Positions 57,601 through 64,000 of a stretch of DNA of 64,000 nucleotides are shown here, piece after piece. Origin of the DNA: Akanthomyces muscarius (lineage: Eukaryota > Ascomycota > Sordariomycetes > Hypocreales > Cordycipitaceae); assembly GCF_028009165.1 (NCBI RefSeq), contig NC_079244.1:2666001-2730000 (forward strand), read 5' to 3'. The stretch's first letter is position 1. Every line of letters starts with the position of its first letter. The translations under genes were made by a program, and so were the position numbers. The notes under the pieces were generated by a model, which saw only the letters and a program-made list of their open reading frames with translations, was not told where the DNA came from and ran no database searches.

Positions 57601-60600
57601 GGGCGCGTGAGAAAGGCCGTTGGCATGGACGACATATCTAGGGAGAGGGGGTCGGCGCGGGAAGGATGCGGCCAAGACAGGGCGGCCGTTGGCATTTCTT
57701 TGCGGCCGGGATGTTTCATGGCTACAATGATGACATTGTGTCTTGTTGGACTCCCGGGGAACGTGGTTGAACGTCTCGTGACCAAAGGTCTCGGTGATGT
57801 TTCGAGGAGGCTCATTTTCCAACGGCACAACGGGTTCAGTGTTCCATGATACAGCCGGGCGACGGCTCAAACCAAACGAGTACGTGCTTGCGGTGCGGAG
57901 AAGCGCTCGCCAGTGAAGCCGCGGATCTGTGAGCCCGAGGGCCGAGGCGACGACCTGTTGTCTTGCTTTTGTGCTCCTTGGCATGCTTTCGCCGCTCTGT
58001 GGCTGGCGACGATCCGTGACCCAAGTCTCAACGAGGCTGCGGAACGCCGCCGCGCATGGAGTTTGCTTTTCATCCTGACACCCATAGCAAAACTGCACGA
58101 AGCAGTTCCAGGGCGGTCGCAGTTTTGGATCGCCATGTGACGCCGAGTGCCCCAATTCGAGCGAGTGTCGGCTGTGCGGCCCGCGCGTGCCATGTAAGTG
58201 GCGAGCATTCTGCGCCGAGTTGCTCCAGGAACATCAATGCAAGGAGGATTTGCAGCTAGATTAACACGGGTACTGCAGTGCCGATAGATTAACATGTCGA
58301 TTATGAAGCATTCAATATACAAAGGTGCAGGCAATGCCTCTTTGGGTGTACGAGCAAGCCACATTCGCAACACCATGACCCGCAGAACCGAGAAGGGACA
58401 AACAACAACGACAAAAGCAAGGTCGGGTGCGGGAATTACGGACGTTGCTAACGCACAAAATGTCCATTTTGCTTTTGCAGATAAAGTAAATGGAGCATCT
58501 GCATGCAATTCATCCCAAAGTGACATGCCGGGCTTGCGGGCCTACGCTTTGTGCAGTTGGATGTGAGCAAAGTGGATAAAGGAAGCATTGAATAGAAACT
58601 TGGAACAGCAGAGGGATCCAGAGAAAGACGAAGAGGAAAAGCAAATTGAGAAGCAAACAGGAAAGAAGAGATCGCCCAAGTCTACGGCTAAGAGTGGGTG
58701 CGAGCTAGATGCCATGATTGCTTTTTGCTTTACCACAAGTGCCAGAGGGCTTTTCTATGGCCGTAGATGGCTTGCAGATGAAGGAGGGCCGTGCCCTTGC
58801 CCGTGCTCTCAAGTTACACAGAGCTCGAGACTGTGGTGGGAGAATAATGCTCGGCCAACTTCCAGATGCTGCAAGGTTCGCAATTGTGATGAGATGAAAT
58901 ACGTGAGAATCGGTGTAGTTGCCGGGTTTGCCACGGACCAAGAGCATGAAAGATGGAGACGAGCACAAGGCCACCTTTACTCCACGAAACCAACGAAGCA
59001 AGAAAAAAGCTCCGAGGCTTGCAAGGGGTCCATTGCGATGCATCAATTCGCTGCAAATGGGATCAGGTCATCCAAGACAGAAAAAACGTGGTGTGGCGTA
59101 TATGATGAGATGGGCATTGCAGAACCACACGGCGCTGTGGGCACGGGAATTGCCCTGTTGAGATTTTGGGTTTAGTCTCCTTTCGCTATCCGTAATTAAT
59201 TCTGGAGCTTTAAAAAAAAAATAGACAAAAATCAAGAAAGTAAACGCCTCCTCGTGGGAAACTATTGATTGTGGCAGTCGGGATGTGGTGGGCTCTCCCC
59301 CGCCATGTCTTGGGAAATTGCACAGGGGGGGGGAGAGAGGGAACGGACAGTGGGTTTTTTGGGCGTCTCATCGTTCACAATGGGGGAAAAGCGCTTGGCG
59401 TCACTGTTGAGGAGAAGGAGAACAAAGAAAACGTGGTGCAGGCGTGTGTGTTATGGCGCAATACAGAGACGGTACAAGCAACGTCAAAGAAAAAGTGACA
59501 AGCGACAGAATATCTAACGGGGGAGGGTCCAGCGCCCGCACCGCGTCACAAGCTTCTTGTTAGTGCCCGGCCGTCTCAACGGCTCCCGGGGGAGGGACGG
59601 ACAAGCATCATGACTTTCTTTCAAGAATGAGAAAAAGACAGAAGGGGGGTTGCCAGTGAAAAGGGTGAGGCGTGCGGCCCGCTGGGCCAGAGCCATGTGG
59701 CAACGTGGAATCCGCAGCAAGAGGCAACACAAGAAAAAGCAAGCAAAATCCATTTCGTCGTGAGGAGGGGGCCACACACAGGGGTGGCTGTTGCCTCTCG
59801 CAAAGAAGAGGAAATATGAAATGTGACGAGAAAGATGGAGCATCGGCCAAGGTGGTTTGTCGCCCAAGAAGCATGATGCTCCTCCCGGGGGGAGAAGGGG
59901 AGTTAAGGAAACGTCCCGGTTTATACGAATACTGAATAGCTACACAAAAAGAGGCTCATCACTTGTCTGCGAGGCTGGTTTTTTCAAGAGCTCTGTCAAG
60001 CTTTCAAGCCGCAGGGCGCAAGCACACAGGCAGCACACAAATGCCAGGGCCCGCATGATCCGGCGGGGAAAAGAGGGATTCGGCGACCTGATGAAGCGAC
60101 GAGAGGAAGAGGGAAAAGAAACAAAGCCCTGCTGTTTGAAGCTAATGCAAAAGAATGGAGGAGTGAGGGCAGTGCTGCTGGCTGCTGCTGGTTGGCGTAG
60201 TTGCCTCTGTGCAGTACTGGTGGTTCGCCTTGCCCACCTCTCCCCTTGGGTCAAACGATAAACAGTTGCAGACACACCTGTTGAGAGTTCCGGCCCAACT
60301 AATAATAAACACCAGGAATGATTAAATACCACATCGTGGAGAGAACGTAAAGTTTTGGGTGTGGGTTCATCCTTTCCGCCCCCATGCCGGGCCGGCAACT
60401 GCTCACTACTGGTACCTACCAGCACTCAGTCGATTTATTTTCCTTGACAAAATTTAGCCCAGTTCGCAGGGGAACGAACCACTACCGACCTCTCAGGTGG
60501 GTGGGTGTGGGTGTTATTATTAGTGCGGCCGGTTCTCCTCCTGGTGCCTCTCCGTCCGAGTTCCCGCCCGCCCAGCGCACAGGCTGGTGTCCGAGATTCG

Positions 60601-63600
60601 ATCGTCGGCGCGAAGGAAGCGCTGGAGAGAGAGGCCGAGAGAGCCAATTGCCAAGCTATGGGCAAGGGGATTTTTCGGCGGAAGAGAGACACCAGTGAGA
60701 CCCATATCCGTAGACCCTGCCTGTGCAAGGGTTCAGATTAGGGGGGAGACAGGGGATCAGCGGCTTGCTCGCTGTTGATGATCCTGGTCTTGCTTTGGCT
60801 CTCTGCTCAGGGCTCGGGTCCGGTAGCTGCCGAGACCAGCGCCGGATGATGTGCACAGCTGGCGCCCTCGTCGCGTGTACATGTACATGTACATGTGCAT
60901 TTATGCAGGGCTCTGCGCACTGGTACCAACAGTTAGCTAGTAGCACTTTTTATGCCAGTGCCAGTTCCATTGTCGCACCCAACCGTCCGGTGCTCGCCAC
61001 AGCACGATTTGGAGGATACTCTCACAAGGTGTGCACTCCACGATTTTGCTCGTAAACCTGCTTATTGGGTTTTGGCGGACCTCTCGGCCGGATCCCCCAA
61101 CTCTCGTACTAGCGATGCTCTCTGGATCATTTATTGGCGAGCTAGTTGGTCGAGGTGTGCCCTGGTGACCCCAACCACACACACCACCAGAGTCGCAATG
61201 ACTGTTAGACACCAGATCAGCACGCGACGATGCTCGCCCAAACGGCCCGGCCGAGACGCTGTCCAGAGATGGGCTTGGACTAGTCGTGAGATGGTATGAA
61301 CTGGTGTTGAATACGGCCGCGTACTTGTTGCCGGTGTGTCCTAAGCCGCAAGGTGGGCCGCGTAGCATCACGCGTTGGCATGGCACAATGTTGAGTACAT
61401 GGGCCGCTAACCTAGACACCAGCCGTTTTGTGATGAGTCTATGGCGACCGCATGACACCATCGGAAAAAAGAGGCATTGTGCGTTGCATTCTGCAGTGCA
61501 TCGCAACTTGGGGCTTTAGTTATGACCAAGTAGCAGAGAGATGTCCACTGTCCACTGTCCAGGTCGACCGGCTCAGGTCAAAGTGTCTACTCAAGTTCCA
61601 GACATGCCTCGAGTGGTGGATATCGTGGCGTTTCCAGGAAACTGCTGCACGAGTTCGCGCAATGACCGCCACAACTGTTTGTGCATCATCAACGGTCCAG
61701 CCAGTTGAATGCCGTCACTTTCATGTTTCGCCACCCAATGTGTGCATCGACAACCTAAAACCCTGTCATCTGCCTGTGGTGGCGTAATGTGAAGTTTGTG
61801 GTGGTGTGGTGAGCTAATTGGCTAGCAACAACGCAGCTGCCTATCGTCCAACGCCTCTTGTTGACCAAGTTTTGCAAATCGTTGTTGCTAAAAGTAGCCC
61901 GGCCACCGAAAAAAGGTATCAGCTGTGTGCGTGTACATGTGTCAGATGCCGTTCTCTAGCTTATCAGAGGGGCGCAGCTTGGTCCCGAGTCGCGCCCGTC
62001 GTGTTTCCGTGCCGGGCGCTAAATCGAGGCATCTTGTGGATGCAGGGCCGTTACTGGAACTGGTCGAGGTCCATCTCAGTTGTCAACCTCGTTATTATGC
62101 AAGCTGGGCACCGCTGCACCTCATGCACATGCGTCTGTCTCTTCACTCTTTGTTCTCCTGCGCATTTAGATTATCAGAGCCATTACCGCGCCACCGGATT
62201 CACGCACACATGCGTGCTTCACGCCACCGGATAGCGATGCGCACATGTAATTTGCCAACGCGCAGCGCCTCGTAGGGCCAGAGCCTCGGCTCCGGGCCGC
62301 ATATCTGTACGGCAGAGTGCCAGCAGTGTTGGCAGTGGTTTACGCGTACCTGGGGATTGGAGCCGCCCCCATTTCGGTTTCTGAACAATATCCTTCCAGG
62401 GGAGGGTATATCAGTACAACTTCCAGCATGCGCTGACTTGGATCAGTTGACAATTGGCGCTGGGGCCTTGTACCTGTTACTTGACCTCCAGACAGGCCCC
62501 CCCCAGCCCCTGGCCATGCTGCTTGAAACCCATCCGAGAAACAAATCTGCGCACCCCTGCTGGATGGACTTGGCCTGCATTTGAGCGCGAGGCTGTACCA
62601 GTCGCAGTACCAGCACTCCGCACAGTTGTTTCCAGGACCGGGTTGCCGGGATTGCGCTCCCTACTGCTGGGGCGTTGTTCAGCGCCGCGAGCGCCAGCTG
62701 AAGCTCCGGCTGGGCTGTTTGGACCGTGCGTGTCTTGGAACGTAGAATTTTCTTCTTCTTCTTCTACTTCTGCGTGCGGGTTAATTCGTACCAGTTGCCA
62801 GTGTGCTGCTCTCTCTCAAGAATGGAGATTTCATTTCAAGAATCCAGGTTCATCTTCATGCGGCTCTGACATTTGGTGCATCGCCGTCGTCGCAACCTCG
62901 ACGCCTGGTCCCTGTGAAAAAAGGGCCGCGCCGCCGACGGGCACTATCTTTATGCAAGCAATCCCGCGCGCCCTGTGCACTTCGTCTCATTACGCTTGCC
63001 TGTAGGGATGCAACCACAAGAGTTACAGTGTAGCATCTCAATTTTGGGGCTTTGCTCCTTCTGATCCTGCCTGGTTGTTTTAGCACAGGACATATCGGAG
63101 GTACCTAGCAGGCAGACATGACGAATTTGCTATCCTTCTTGTTGGTGATTCGTGCCACCTGAAGGGGCCTCTTAACATCGTTCATTCTATTTTTGTTTGC
63201 CGAGTAACGCCTCGTTTCCTTCCATCGGTCTTCCTTGTTCCTATTTTCTCCTATGCGGTCGGGGTCCGGCCTTGTGATGGCGCGAGCGTCTATAGCCAAT
63301 TCGATAGTGCGCCTCTCGCTCGCCGGCATAATAACAGGCTCCCTATAACAGGCGCTGGGAGGTGAGAGCTCACTCGAGCAGATGCACGAATAATGTCACT
63401 CGGTCTTCTTCTGTGACGGCGAGGCTCCTGGGGCTGTGTGTGTGACTACGAGGGCTGGCGCCCGGCCATTTGGCTTTTAGCGGCCTGCACATCCCTGCGA
63501 GTCGTGCCTACCCTGTTCCGCGTCGTCACATCTCAGAAAAAGAAAAGAGTAATAAAAACCCCAGTAGCACCAAAGTGGATCGCGACTACTCAACGGACAG

Positions 63601-64000
63601 CGTCGCCATTTTGGTACCAACTGCCAGGTTACAGGTCCGAAGTGGCTTGGTGTGCTTGGCTAGGGTGACAATGATGGCGTCGATTCACCCAGCGCTGCGA
63701 CCAGGGGCCTGCGGCATACACACGTACTCAGTAGAATGCTCCGGAGGCAGGAGATGTGGCTGGATGATCCTATCCTCGTAATAAGCGTGCCCATCCAGCG
63801 TGACAGAGGCAGCTGCCTGATGCTGGAGGATGGTGACTTGGACATTCGGTAGCGCAACGCCAACGCAAGACTCTCGGCAACGGTTGCGCATGGCAGAAAA
63901 CGCTGCACTGAAAGATCGAGGCATCTGTTCCGTCCTGTGCGCACTTGTGGGAGACTCGACAGGTATGCTGGGAGCAACGGCTCAAGTCGTTGTGCTTCTG
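54676..64000. other. Gene-poor right end, 9.3 kb
   Basis: No open frame here combines an ATG, reasonable length and protein-like composition. The longest frames (about 180-220 codons, for example 57508-58155 and 57867-58526 on the minus strand) overlap each other on different frames and are rich in Cys, His and Trp. Base composition is similar to the rest of the window, so it is not an AT-rich RIP island. Short features include GTACAT repeats near 60879-60897, TGTCCAC repeats near 61541-61560, a CTT repeat near 62750 and G-rich runs near 59325. It could be a very long upstream region of a gene beyond 64 kb, a non-coding RNA locus, or a degraded region. Confidence 0.5.

Noticed and set aside
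57508..58526. Two overlapping minus-strand frames of 215 and 219 codons
   Set aside because: They overlap in different frames, lack conserved motifs, have random composition, and show no splice-compatible continuation.
60879..60897. GTACAT tandem repeat, considered as the start of a repeat array or CRISPR-like structure
   Set aside because: Only about three copies of a 6-bp unit and no spacers. It is a simple microsatellite, and CRISPR arrays are not expected in a fungal nuclear genome.

Overview
The window is a 64 kb piece of nuclear DNA from a filamentous ascomycete, most likely a Sordariomycete of the Hypocreales. The evidence is short introns (about 47-166 bp) with GTRNGT donors and CTAAC/CTGAC branch sites, CA-rich 5' leaders before start codons, and housekeeping genes with a filamentous-fungus domain structure. 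I built 25 gene models by reading splice sites and checking that the reading frame closes across every junction. I saw no transposon, CRISPR array, rRNA or tRNA gene, though I could not run a dedicated scan.

Layout. Left part (1-16.6 kb): the 3' end of glyceraldehyde-3-phosphate dehydrogenase, a nuclear protein resembling the Ell-binding protein Ebp1, an F-box-like protein, a coiled-coil protein with four tandem 48-residue repeats, a small secreted protein, the AAA+ ATPase RVB2 and a bHLH transcription factor. Middle accessory stretch (16.6-26.5 kb): mostly non-coding, with microsatellites and a cluster of three small, weakly similar helical proteins. Two of the three diverge from a degenerate, roughly 180-bp tandem repeat. 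Core stretch (26.5-54.7 kb): dense housekeeping genes for a TMEM135-like membrane protein, GET2, SEC31, an RRM protein, an MLRQ-type respiratory protein, COX12, SDE2, RPS10, a HUL4-type HECT ligase, mitoribosomal protein mL61, the mitochondrial GTPase GEP3, the PP1 regulator YPI1, a GatC-like protein, SEC17 and GID5/VID28. Right end (54.7-64 kb): 9.3 kb with no gene I can support.

Functional themes. The core stretch mixes the early secretory pathway (GET2, SEC31, SEC17) with mitochondrial functions (MLRQ protein, COX12, mL61, GEP3, GatC). Four head-to-head pairs there are separated by nearly the same distance, 326-337 bp between start codons. Two of those pairs join genes for the same mitochondrial process.

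The most unusual observation is evidence for 3-nucleotide micro-exons in COX12 and, less securely, in the mL61 gene. In each, two complete intron signal sets flank a single in-frame triplet. In COX12 the extra residue restores a gap-free alignment with yeast and human subunits.
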